This document shows, piece after piece, positions 1-7,247 of a stretch of 12,673 bases of DNA. How positions within the stretch are numbered: the stretch's first letter is position 1; each line of letters starts with the position of its first letter. The stretch is from a bacterium (lineage in GTDB: Bacteria; Bacteroidota; Bacteroidia; Cytophagales; Thermonemataceae), in contig JANYGM010000189.1 of the NCBI GenBank assembly GCA_025362415.1, forward strand, positions 1 through 12,673. Reading direction: 5' to 3'. The translations under genes and the position numbers were made by a program. The notes under the pieces were generated by a model. That model saw nothing but the letters and a program-made list of their open reading frames with translations. It did no database searches and was not told the origin of the DNA.

Positions 1-3000
1 AGTAGGACAAACCACCGCAAACGTATAAGATTGCGTAGCAGTACAACTTACAGAAGTTTGAGCAGTTACTACATAAGTAGCAGATGCAGCCGTAGCCGTA
101 GGCGTACCTGTGATTGCACCAGTAGTAGCATTGATACCCAAACCAGCAGGTAAAGCAGGTGAAACTGCATAAGCAAGTGTTCCAGAACTAGCAGTAGCAC
201 CACCATTTAAGCTATAAGCCGTTCCTACAATAGCATTAGGAGAGATTACAACTGTATTAGTAAAGGTGATTGTAGGACAACCCGCAGCATTGATAGCGAA
301 AGTATAGTTTTGAGTTGCATTACAAGCGACAACAGTTTGCACTGCAGTAACAGTATAAGTAGCAGATGCCGTAGCAGCAGTAGGTGTTCCACTTATCAAA
401 CCAGTTGCAGTATTAAGCGTAAGACCAGCAGGTAAAGCAGGTGCAACAGAATAAGAAACGGCAGAAGATGCAGCAGCATTTAAACTATAAGCAGTTCCAA
501 CTGTACCAGCAGGCGCACTTGTAACCCCAAACGTAATAGTAGGACAAACCACCGCAAACGTATAAGATTGTGTATTTGTACAACTTACAGAAGTTTGAGC
601 AGTTACTACATAAGTAGCAGATGCAGCCGTAGCCGTAGCCGTACCAGTGATTGCACCAGTAGTAGCACTAATAGATAAACCAGCAGGTAGAGCAGGAGCA
701 ACCGTATAACTAAGTGTTCCAGAGCTAGCCGTAGCACCACCATTTAAGCTATAAGCAGTTCCTACAATAGCGTTAGGAGAGATTATAACCGTATTAGTAA
801 ATGTGATTGTAGGACAAGCAGGCACAATTTCATCAGCACCTATAGATGGTGTTGTTGCACTTCTTGGCTGACAATCAATATCTGTTATAACTGTAGTAAC
901 ACTACCTCCCGTAAGCAAAGGCGTATTAGTTGCATTAGCTCCATCTAAGTGTAAATCTGTTGCAGACACAAACACAGGCGCAAAACTTTGAGATACTGCA
1001 TCTAATGTAGCATTTGTTTGCCAGTTAGTTAGTGTGTTATGAACTACACCCGTATTAAGTATTACTGTTGTTAAGGCAATATTTGAACCAACTCCGCTTG
1101 CAAAAAGTAAGTTATTATTACTTATAACACCTGTTGCAGGTAGTGCATAGTTAAGTCCAAAAGCCGTATTGTTGGCAGTAGCACCATTTCCAGGACCATT
1201 GGCTACAAAGATATTATTTCTTACATTGGCAGTAGTAGCAGTAGAAATAGCAAAAGCTACGTTAGGATATGCACCTCCTGTAAGAGCAGTAGCGGCATTC
1301 ATTGTTACAGAGTTATGCAATACATTAAATGTAGATGTCCCCCCACCAATAAAAATTCCAACCCCAAAATCCCCAGCAGTACCATTACAGTAAACATTAC
1401 TAATCATATTATTAGTAATAGTTGTAGTACCAGAGTTTGCAACCCCCACAGTGATACCTGTAGCTGAAAAAGTGTTAGTATTTACAATATTATCAATAAT
1501 ATTATTAGAGATAGTTGTATTGATAGCTTCTCCCACTAGTGTAAGCCCAGTACTAATACTATTAATTCCTACAATAATACCCATGTTATCTCCTGATACT
1601 GCATTATTGATGTTTTTCACAATATTTCCTCTAATACTATATCCATCAGAAAATAATACAATAATACCAGTTCTGCCTATGTTGTCAGTAGCAGCAATGG
1701 TACCATCCATTATGTTTTGTTGAATAACACCACCAGATGTTCTTACTGTGACAGATGCACCAACAGCACCTATGCCTGTTGTTACTTTTGTGATTCTATT
1801 GTTGATGATTCTATTGTTGTTATTACCATTAGAACCAGTTCCATTCCCAATAGCTGTACCACTGATATTTATACCTATTGATGTAGTAATATTAGTATTG
1901 CCTATTACGTTTACATTAGATATTTCGTTGTTATTGGCACTAAGTGCACCAACACTTTGTATAGAAAGCACCGCAGAAGTAGTAGAGGTATTAGTATTTT
2001 GAATAGTTAAATCTCTTGATGCTACTGTTGCAGGACAAAGACTATTCACTACTGCGCCATTACTACCATTGATAGTAATAAAACTAGCACCATTGATAAT
2101 AATCATTGCAGTTGCAGAGCTACCCGTAATAGTTGGACTAACCCCTGTAGCAGGTTTAATAGTCAAAGTATTTGTAGCACTAGCAAACGTATTATTATTG
2201 ATAGTAATAGGGAAAGTTTCTGATGGATAAGTAGCATCTATCAAAGAAAATACTACAGCACCACCAAGACAAGCCGTATTATAAGCAGCTACTGCAGCTG
2301 TAAGTGTTGGGTAATTTCCAGTTGCTCCAATGGTATAAGTACCAGTAAGCGTAGCAGAGTTGATATAGCTATTAGGTGTAGCAGGTGCAGTACTAGCTGC
2401 AGGTGGGCTAGTAGTAAAACCAGCAGCACCAGAAGGAGAAGAACCTACATTAGCTAAGTTATCTTGTGCCACAATATAGTAAGAAACTACATCACCAGCA
2501 ATAGAACCCACCCCAAAAGTAAATGTATAGGTATTACCAGATACGAAAGTAGCAGTAGCCGCAGTGTAAGCACCAGCATTTATTCTCCAATATAATACAG
2601 GCAAACCAGCACCTGCTGTAGGCACACCACCAACGTCTGTAATAGTTGTAGTAAGTGTACGACTACCCGCACTACAATTATTAGCAAGAGGTGTATAGAC
2701 AATAGCAGGAGGGCTTAAATCAATACCAATACCATTATACTCATCAGCACCAATATCTGGAGTAGTAGCATTACGAGTATTGCCATCAAAATCTAGAGTA
2801 ATACCTGCAATAGCCGTACCATTACCCTCTGCAAAAGTAGCTATTGCAGGGTTTAGGTGTAGATAATCTGCATTTGCAGGTATGGCTGTATTTAAGAATG
2901 GAGGATTTTCACCATTAGATACTTGGTCTCTGTTTACCATAAATGCTTTCATCAAAGCGTAGGTATTCATAGGATTAGTAACTGTTGCAGTACCTTCTAC

Positions 3001-5253
3001 ATAGGTCAAATGGTTGTTTGTACCTGCAGTAGGATTAGACCAAAATATGTTATTATTAGAAGTAGTAGCATAATTGGTGGGTACTGTTGCGGCTGTTCCA
3101 GTAGACCTTCTAAGTACTGCAGAAATACCATTTGTGGCAACATTTGTACCTTCTTGTGCAGGAGTAGAAAGATTGACCAAAATGTTATTTCTTAAATCAA
3201 GTGCTGTAGCAGTACTTGAAAAGCTAACACAAGAACTACCAAAAGTAGTAACAGATGAACTACTCGCATTCAAAAAGATAGTATTAAAATAAATACCATA
3301 AGTAGCAGTAGCAGAAGCATTGATACCAATAATGCTATTCAAACCAGTAGCAGCAGGGGTACGCAAATCCCCAATAATATTATTATTGATGTTGAAAGTT
3401 GTACCAGATGTTAGGGTGATACCATTGACAGTAACACCTGTACTTGCAGAAGATAAATTATATATCTTGTTAGTAGAGATGGTAACAGTACCACTAGCAC
3501 TACTTGCAATACCATTTATTGTTCCAGCAGTACCACCAGTTGTTCCTGTACTATTGATGGCATATATAACATTGCCACTGATTTCAACATTGGCATTAGA
3601 CCAAGTAATACCATTAGCTGTAAAACCACCAGCACCACCAGCCGTTGTAGAAAAATTAAAAATCTGATTGTTTTTACATTGGAAAGTACCTGTAACTGTA
3701 TTATTCTGAATGCCATTTAAAGTACCTGTACTAGGAGTGGAAAAATTACTGATAATATTGTTATTCCAGTTTTCTAAGGTTGCAGAAGTTAAGTTGTAGA
3801 TACCCGTTATACTACCTGTAGAACCGACATTACTATAACTCAAGTTAGTGATAGTATTGCCTGTACAAGTATATAAACCCGTAGGAGTTGAGGCTGTTAT
3901 ACACCTCAATATACCTGATGCCCCAGTCATATTAAAATTAGAAATAGTATTATTATTTATATTTAATATTCCACCTGGTGAACCACCCACAATTACCACA
4001 ACAGTACCTGTAGAAGGATAATTGGTAGCAGCCACTTGTTGAATGTTATTAGAAGTGATATTTACGGCAGCGGCAGTTGAAGAATTACTAATTGCAGTAA
4101 AAATCCCAGAAGTAGCTGTCGTATAAGAAAATCTTATCACATTATTATTGATATTAATAGTATTTGAGGCTGCCGTAGAACCAGTAGCATTATCTATAGC
4201 TGTAAGAGCTGAAGTTGTTGCTCCACTTGCCAAAGTAATTGTATTATTATTGATGTTAGCACTTGCAGAAGTACCACCAGAAGTAATAATACCACGTAGT
4301 GTACTTACGTGGTTGGTATTTGTACCAGTATTATTATTGATAGTATTAAAAGAAATATTAACTCCATATTGGTTGATAGCTCTTATACCAGCAGCAGGGT
4401 TTGTCGCAGCAGCTGCACCACCAAAATTAGAAATAGTATTTGCAGTAGCAATAGTAGCACCTCCAATGTCATTATTTGTATCCGCAAAAGCAAAAGGAGT
4501 AACATCTGTAAAACCATTTAAAACTATACCATAGTTGCAATTAGAAATAGTATTATTATAAAATCTATTATTAGAGTTAGCACCAGTACTAGCAGTAACA
4601 GTAATTACTGTTGTTTGGGTGCTACGAGTAGAATTAACCACATTGATACCACGAGAGCCTTCTAGTGCGGGTGTAGTACCAGTAGCATTATTGATATTAC
4701 TTAGTATAATAGTACAATTAGTAACAAGATTATTGTTCGCCCCATTAGTAGCACTTGCTTTAAAGAAACCAATACCGTATTCCATAGTAGCAGGATTGGC
4801 AATGTTGGCACTATTTTCTACAAAGTTAATTCCTCTTATTGTAAAATAATCAGAACCTTCAAAGGATAAAATACCATCTTGAATGGCAGTACCAGGAGTG
4901 CCAGTGCCACCAGTTGCAGCAGTAAATATTGGAGCCGCACCACCAGTAGTACTTTGAATGACCACAGGGCTATTAATTGTACCTGTTGCAGTAATAACAA
5001 AACCGCCACCACCAGCAGGAGCAGTTTCTGTATAACCACTACCAATAGTAAGTGTAGTACCTCCAGCACCAATACCAGTTGCATTGATGTCAAGGACAAA
5101 TGCGGCAAAAGTAGCATAATCACCAGGAAGCGTTTTAGGACCTGTTACTTGTGCGTTTGCGCTTCCCCACGTGAAAAGCGTAATCAAAATAGCCAACAAA
5201 GAACCCCCAAAAGGTGTTCGTCTCGTTCGCAAGGTGTTGTGAATGTTGTTCAT
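1..5253 (-). CDS. Giant secreted parallel beta-helix protein with C-terminal putative Ig (He_PIG) repeats, 3' end outside window
   Basis: Reading in triplets from the ATG at 5253 gives 1751 codons without a stop to the left edge, so the C-terminus is missing. Residues 1-34 form a signal peptide (Arg-rich start, hydrophobic LLAILITLF, cleavage SANA|Q). Residues 35 to about 838 are an Asn/Thr/Ser-rich right-handed beta-helix with many short turns such as ININNN and ITSNN, ending in DIGADE. Residues about 845-955 look like an Ig-like linker (YWRINAGAY, VSYYIVAQDN). A second helix (about 965-1474) begins TYTIGATGNYPTLTAAV and ends SIGADE. From about 1480 come He_PIG-type repeats with LPAGLSIxxxTGxITGTxT. 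Family knowledge suggests a cell-surface adhesin or a substrate-binding exoprotein. A type IX secretion sorting domain would be expected beyond the left edge but cannot be seen. No catalytic residues are recognisable. The architecture is clear; the function is not. Confidence 0.9.
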   Translation of the reverse strand, partial: MNNIHNTLRTRRTPFGGSLLAILITLFTWGSANAQVTGPKTLPGDYATFAAFVLDINATGIGAGGTTLTIGSGYTETAPAGGGGFVITATGTINSPVVIQSTTGGAAPIFTAATGGTGTPGTAIQDGILSFEGSDYFTIRGINFVENSANIANPATMEYGIGFFKASATNGANNNLVTNCTIILSNINNATGTTPALEGSRGINVVNSTRSTQTTVITVTASTGANSNNRFYNNTISNCNYGIVLNGFTDVTPFAFADTNNDIGGATIATANTISNFGGAAAATNPAAGIRAINQYGVNISFNTINNNTGTNTNHVSTLRGIITSGGTSASANINNNTITLASGATTSALTAIDNATGSTAASNTININNNVIRFSYTTATSGIFTAISNSSTAAAVNITSNNIQQVAATNYPSTGTVVVIVGGSPGGILNINNNTISNFNMTGASGILRCITASTPTGLYTCTGNTITNLSYSNVGSTGSITGIYNLTSATLENWNNNIISNFSTPSTGTLNGIQNNTVTGTFQCKNNQIFNFSTTAGGAGGFTANGITWSNANVEISGNVIYAINSTGTTGGTAGTINGIASSASGTVTISTNKIYNLSSASTGVTVNGITLTSGTTFNINNNIIGDLRTPAATGLNSIIGINASATATYGIYFNTIFLNASSSSVTTFGSSCVSFSSTATALDLRNNILVNLSTPAQEGTNVATNGISAVLRRSTGTAATVPTNYATTSNNNIFWSNPTAGTNNHLTYVEGTATVTNPMNTYALMKAFMVNRDQVSNGENPPFLNTAIPANADYLHLNPAIATFAEGNGTAIAGITLDFDGNTRNATTPDIGADEYNGIGIDLSPPAIVYTPLANNCSAGSRTLTTTITDVGGVPTAGAGLPVLYWRINAGAYTAATATFVSGNTYTFTFGVGSIAGDVVSYYIVAQDNLANVGSSPSGAAGFTTSPPAASTAPATPNSYINSATLTGTYTIGATGNYPTLTAAVAAYNTACLGGAVVFSLIDATYPSETFPITINNNTFASATNTLTIKPATGVSPTITGSSATAMIIINGASFITINGSNGAVVNSLCPATVASRDLTIQNTNTSTTSAVLSIQSVGALSANNNEISNVNVIGNTNITTSIGINISGTAIGNGTGSNGNNNNRIINNRITKVTTGIGAVGASVTVRTSGGVIQQNIMDGTIAATDNIGRTGIIVLFSDGYSIRGNIVKNINNAVSGDNMGIIVGINSISTGLTLVGEAINTTISNNIIDNIVNTNTFSATGITVGVANSGTTTITNNMISNVYCNGTAGDFGVGIFIGGGTSTFNVLHNSVTMNAATALTGGAYPNVAFAISTATTANVRNNIFVANGPGNGATANNTAFGLNYALPATGVISNNNLLFASGVGSNIALTTVILNTGVVHNTLTNWQTNATLDAVSQSFAPVFVSATDLHLDGANATNTPLLTGGSVTTVITDIDCQPRSATTPSIGADEIVPACPTITFTNTVIISPNAIVGTAYSLNGGATASSGTLSYTVAPALPAGLSISATTGAITGTATATAASATYVVTAQTSVSCTNTQSYTFAVVCPTITFGVTSAPAGTVGTAYSLNAAASSAVSYSVAPALPAGLTLNTATGLISGTPTAATASATYTVTAVQTVVACNATQNYTFAINAAGCPTITFTNTVVISPNAIVGTAYSLNGGATASSGTLAYAVSPALPAGLGINATTGAITGTPTATAASATYVVTAQTSVSCTATQSYTFAVVCPT
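4..276 (-). repeat. Ig-like repeat, copy A2
   Basis: This copy encodes residues from about 1660 onward of the giant surface protein, one putative Ig domain beginning CPTITF. It matches the copy at 541-813 at roughly 90% of bases by eye (about 25 differences in 280). The repeat is in frame with its partner, 537 bases (179 codons) away. It runs to the window edge. Confidence 0.85.
277..540 (-). repeat. Ig-like repeat, divergent copy B
   Basis: This is the middle domain (residues about 1572-1659), also starting CPTITF and containing LPAGLTLNTATGLISGTPT. It is shorter and more diverged than the two A copies on either side, so the order is A-B-A. Confidence 0.8.
541..813 (-). repeat. Ig-like repeat, copy A1
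   Basis: This is the first of the visible Ig repeats (residues about 1481-1571), following directly after the second IGADE motif. It is a near-identical in-frame direct repeat of 4-276. Most differences fall in the central third of the unit. Confidence 0.85.
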
Positions 5254-5298
5254 AAACAAAAAAATTAGTTAAATTAAAGTAAATTAAGAATTTTAGTA

Positions 5299-5318
5299 AT
5301 TATAATTAAAATTATAAT
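5299..5318. promoter_or_regulatory. Perfect 9-bp AT-only dyad upstream of the surface-protein gene
   Basis: ATTATAATT and AATTATAAT are exact reverse complements separated by AA. The dyad lies about 46 bases upstream of the giant gene's start codon, within its probable leader. It could be an operator or a weak hairpin. It does not resemble the classical TTGAT-N4-ATCAA Crp/Fnr box. AT richness makes chance occurrence fairly likely. Confidence 0.3.
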
Positions 5319-5403
5319 ATAATAGGAATTAGGCAATATAGCCCACTTTTGGTAGTTATTACATAGGATAATCAGAGGAGTAAGAAGGATTAAATGTAAA
5401 TGA

Positions 5404-5424
5404 TAGATTTTAGAATTAAATCTA
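5404..5424. promoter_or_regulatory. 7-bp dyad just downstream of the leftward promoter candidate
   Basis: TAGATTT and AAATCTA pair across a 7-base loop. For leftward transcription this sits immediately after the -7 box at 5427-5434, where an operator or leader hairpin could act. The evidence is sequence symmetry only. Confidence 0.25.
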
Positions 5425-5426
5425 AC

Positions 5427-5434
5427 CAAAACTA
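5427..5434 (-). promoter_or_regulatory. Candidate -7 box for the surface-protein gene
   Basis: On the minus strand this reads TAGTTTTG, an exact match to the Bacteroidota -7 consensus TAnnTTTG. No convincing -33 TTG lies at the usual spacing. It would give a leader of about 165 bases. Confidence 0.35.
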
Positions 5435-5510
5435 TATATAAGCTTCAGCCTAAAAGTAACTAAAAAATATTTACTTTACAATTTATTAACACAAAAATCT
5501 CAAAAAATCT

Positions 5511-5518
5511 TACATTTG
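5511..5518 (+). promoter_or_regulatory. Candidate -7 box for the Crp/Fnr-like regulator
   Basis: TACATTTG matches the Bacteroidota -7 consensus TAnnTTTG exactly. Transcription would begin near 5524 and give a leader of about 40 bases before the ATG at 5567. The -33 element is weak or absent. Confidence 0.45.
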
Positions 5519-5566
5519 AAGTAATATTATATTATTATTTTGACTTTTTAGCTAAAATCACCCAAA

Positions 5567-6094
5567 ATGCAACCAACACAATATAACCCAAACAAAGTAA
5601 AAATTATAATTAAAGGGCAAATACTTCTAAATAGAGGAGATATAGCCACTAAAACTTATTTTGTGCGTAAAGGACTACTAAGAAGTTATACTATTGACGA
5701 AAAAGGCAAAGAGCATATATTTATGTTTGCACCTGAGGATTGGGTGATTACGGATATGGTTTCTCAAATCTACAATATCCCTTCTGATTTGTACATTGAT
5801 GCGTTAGAAGAAACAGAAGTAGAGATTTTGGACAATGATACCTTTGAAAAAATCAACAAAGCACAACCAAGTAGTACCTCTACAGAAGTAGAAAGACTAA
5901 TGAAACGTGCTGCAGTTCTTCAAAAAAGGGTACTTCTGTTGATGAGTGCCACTGCAAAAGAAAGATATGAAGATTTTATCAAAACTTACCCTAATATTGT
6001 GCAAAGAGTGCCACAAAAAATGATAGCGTCTTACTTAGGCATCACGCCAGAAGCATTAAGCAAAATAAGAGGAGAAATTACAAGAAACAAATAA
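5567..6094 (+). CDS. Crp/Fnr-family transcriptional regulator, short N-terminus
   Basis: The 175-residue protein has a cyclic-nucleotide-binding-type beta-barrel at about residues 10-100 (YFVRKGLLRSY, KGKEHIFMFAPEDWVITDM), then a long dimerisation-type helix (STEVERLMKRAAVLQKR). At 145-170 is a winged-helix DNA-binding segment (VPQKMIASYLGITPEALSKI). This is the common Bacteroidota Crp branch, whose members usually run about 185-200 residues. The missing stretch is the N-terminal helix, and the start cannot move upstream because an in-frame TAG lies at 5549-5551. The Crp residues that contact cAMP are not evident, so the ligand is unknown. It is transcribed divergently from the giant surface protein and converges on the CDF gene. 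Family assignment is firm; the regulated genes are unknown. Confidence 0.92.
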   Translation: MQPTQYNPNKVKIIIKGQILLNRGDIATKTYFVRKGLLRSYTIDEKGKEHIFMFAPEDWVITDMVSQIYNIPSDLYIDALEETEVEILDNDTFEKINKAQPSSTSTEVERLMKRAAVLQKRVLLLMSATAKERYEDFIKTYPNIVQRVPQKMIASYLGITPEALSKIRGEITRNK

Positions 6095-6095
6095 G

Positions 6096-6151
6096 TTGTG
6101 AGTTGTGAGGTGAAATACAAAGTACAATGTATTTTAATTCACAACTCACAA
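6096..6151. terminator. Long bidirectional hairpin between convergent genes
   Basis: TTGTGAGTTGTGA at 6096-6108 is the exact reverse complement of 6139-6151 (13-bp outer stem). Inside it, AAATACA (6113-6119) pairs with TGTATTT (6128-6134) around an 8-base loop. The structure starts two bases after the regulator's stop and lies just beyond the CDF stop. It is therefore well placed to end transcription from both sides, although there is no long T-run. Confidence 0.6.
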
Positions 6152-6165
6152 TTCACAACTCACAA
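6138..6165. repeat. Tandem 14-base repeat TTCACAACTCACAA x2
   Basis: Two exact copies sit at 6138-6151 and 6152-6165. Either copy can pair with 6096-6108, giving two alternative hairpins. The second copy spans the CDF stop codon and supplies its last codon and part of the one before. A related 7-base unit, TTCACAA, occurs three times at 9577-9597. Confidence 0.8.
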
Positions 6166-7038
6166 TTCCTTGTGGTAGGGCTCTATGTGTATAAGTACGT
6201 GTCCTAATTGTGGTAAATCTAAACGGAGCTTATCTTTTAGTAAGTGTGCAAGCTCGTGACCTCGTTTTACACTGATTTCTGCTGCCACAATGGCGTGCAA
6301 ATCTACGTGATACTGCATTCCTGCTTTACGAATAAAACATTTTTCTGTGCCTAATATGCCTTCTACTCCTTGTGCAATAGTTCTTATTTCTTTTATGAGG
6401 TCGTCATAAAAATTTTCGTCCATAATCTCTCCTAATGCAGGTCTAAAAATAAGGTAACTATTATAAAGAATAAAAAAAGCTGCAAAAAGTGCTGCCCAGT
6501 CATCTGCTGCCTCATAACCTTTACCAAAAAACAAAGCAATACTTATACCCACAAATGCCGCAACAGACGTAATAGCATCACTTCTATGATGCCAAGCGTC
6601 TGCTTTCAGAGAACTACTATTCGTTTGTTTTGCTTTGCGCATCACCAAACGAAAAGATGTTTCTTTCCAAATAATAATAGCTCCTAAAACAATCAAAGTA
6701 TAAGGTTTTGGAAGCTCGTGAGGTGTTTGTATGTGTTGTATGCTTTCGTAAGCAATAATAGTGGCAGAAATAACAAGAAATCCTACTACCAAAAATGTAA
6801 TAAGTGGTTCTATACGTCCGTGACCATAAGGGTGGTCGTCATCAGCAGGTTTGCTGGCATATTTTATACCAAAAAGAACAAGAAAAGAAGCAAAAATATC
6901 TGTTGTAGATTCTATGGCATCAGCCACCAAAGCATAAGAATTGCCAAAATACCCAAAAAATCCTTTCAAAAGTGCCAAAATAGTATTACTAATGATACTA
7001 AAATAAGTAGTTTTGATAGCTGTTTGTTCTGGTGTCAT
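6160..7038 (-). CDS. Cation diffusion facilitator (CDF) family metal efflux transporter
   Basis: The 292-residue inner-membrane protein has six likely membrane helices in about residues 10-205 and a cytoplasmic ferredoxin-like C-terminal domain after that. It aligns with the FieF/YiiP type. DDDHPYGHGR at 66-75 corresponds to DDNHSFGHGK of YiiP, and ADAWHHRSDAITS carries the helix-5 metal pair H150/D154. In helix 2 the pair is E43/D47 (ESTTD) where YiiP has D45/D49. The protein should export Zn2+, Fe2+ or a similar divalent ion in exchange for protons; the exact metal cannot be read from the sequence. It is the last gene of the metal cluster, preceded by an ispD remnant instead of a clean promoter. 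The last codons overlap a tandem repeat. Start is the ATG at 7038. Confidence 0.93.
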   Translation of the reverse strand: MTPEQTAIKTTYFSIISNTILALLKGFFGYFGNSYALVADAIESTTDIFASFLVLFGIKYASKPADDDHPYGHGRIEPLITFLVVGFLVISATIIAYESIQHIQTPHELPKPYTLIVLGAIIIWKETSFRLVMRKAKQTNSSSLKADAWHHRSDAITSVAAFVGISIALFFGKGYEAADDWAALFAAFFILYNSYLIFRPALGEIMDENFYDDLIKEIRTIAQGVEGILGTEKCFIRKAGMQYHVDLHAIVAAEISVKRGHELAHLLKDKLRLDLPQLGHVLIHIEPYHKEL

Positions 7039-7070
7039 TTATTTTTGAATTATTTGTTACTGAATATTTT

Positions 7071-7190
7071 TCAAATTGTTGTAGTGTACATTAGAATAGG
7101 TTTTCCAGCCAACAATAAAAACTGTTTTGGAATGTCTGTTTGCATACGTGTACCACTTCCACCTACAACAATAAAGGCGTATTTTTTCAT
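7071..7190 (-). pseudogene. ispD: Truncated ispD remnant (first 39 codons)
   Basis: The 39-codon frame contains VVGGSGTRMQTDIPKQFLLL and then GKPILMYT. This is the N-terminal nucleotide-binding signature of 2-C-methyl-D-erythritol 4-phosphate cytidylyltransferase (MEP isoprenoid pathway): glycine-rich loop with GSGTRM, then the PKQF motif. Full-length family members have about 220-240 residues, so more than 80% is missing. The frame ends in TGA at 7071-7073. Just past it another frame reads FEKYS, which fits the next stretch of the family and suggests a small deletion at the break. The fragment keeps an ATG and lies between the oxidase and CDF genes. It cannot be enzymatic. It may be debris from a rearrangement, or it may now serve as a leader ORF for the CDF gene. 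Confidence 0.85.
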
Positions 7191-7247
7191 ATTTTTGGTT
7201 TTATTTCTTGTAAAAATACAAAAAATATCAAAAACAACAAATTTCCA

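Larger units (their letters stand above)
5254..5566. other. Divergent intergenic region
   Basis: This AT-rich 313-base spacer lies between the start codons of the giant surface protein (leftward) and the Crp/Fnr-like regulator (rightward). I see no ORF, no RNA gene and no Shine-Dalgarno sequence in front of either start. It holds one Bacteroidota-type -7 box candidate in each direction and two short dyads, listed separately. Any regulatory link between the two genes is inference from their divergent arrangement. Confidence 0.7.

Noticed and set aside
3360..4560. Recurrent ATTATTATTGAT-like strings that might suggest a repeat array or CRISPR
   Set aside because: They are irregularly spaced and encode the ININNN turns of the beta-helix on the minus strand. 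Protein-level periodicity explains them, and there are no constant-length spacers.
1169..5268. Plus-strand open frames of 66-129 codons and minus-strand ones in other frames across the left 5 kb
   Set aside because: They overlap the continuous 1751-codon minus-strand frame. Their products are low-complexity Val/Ala/Pro/Ile or Ser/Thr/Cys strings, as expected when Asn/Thr/Gly-rich codons are read in the wrong frame.
5299..5318. AT-only dyad as a Crp/Fnr binding site
   Set aside because: It lacks the TTGAT/ATCAA or TGTGA/TCACA half-sites, so I list it only as an unassigned dyad.
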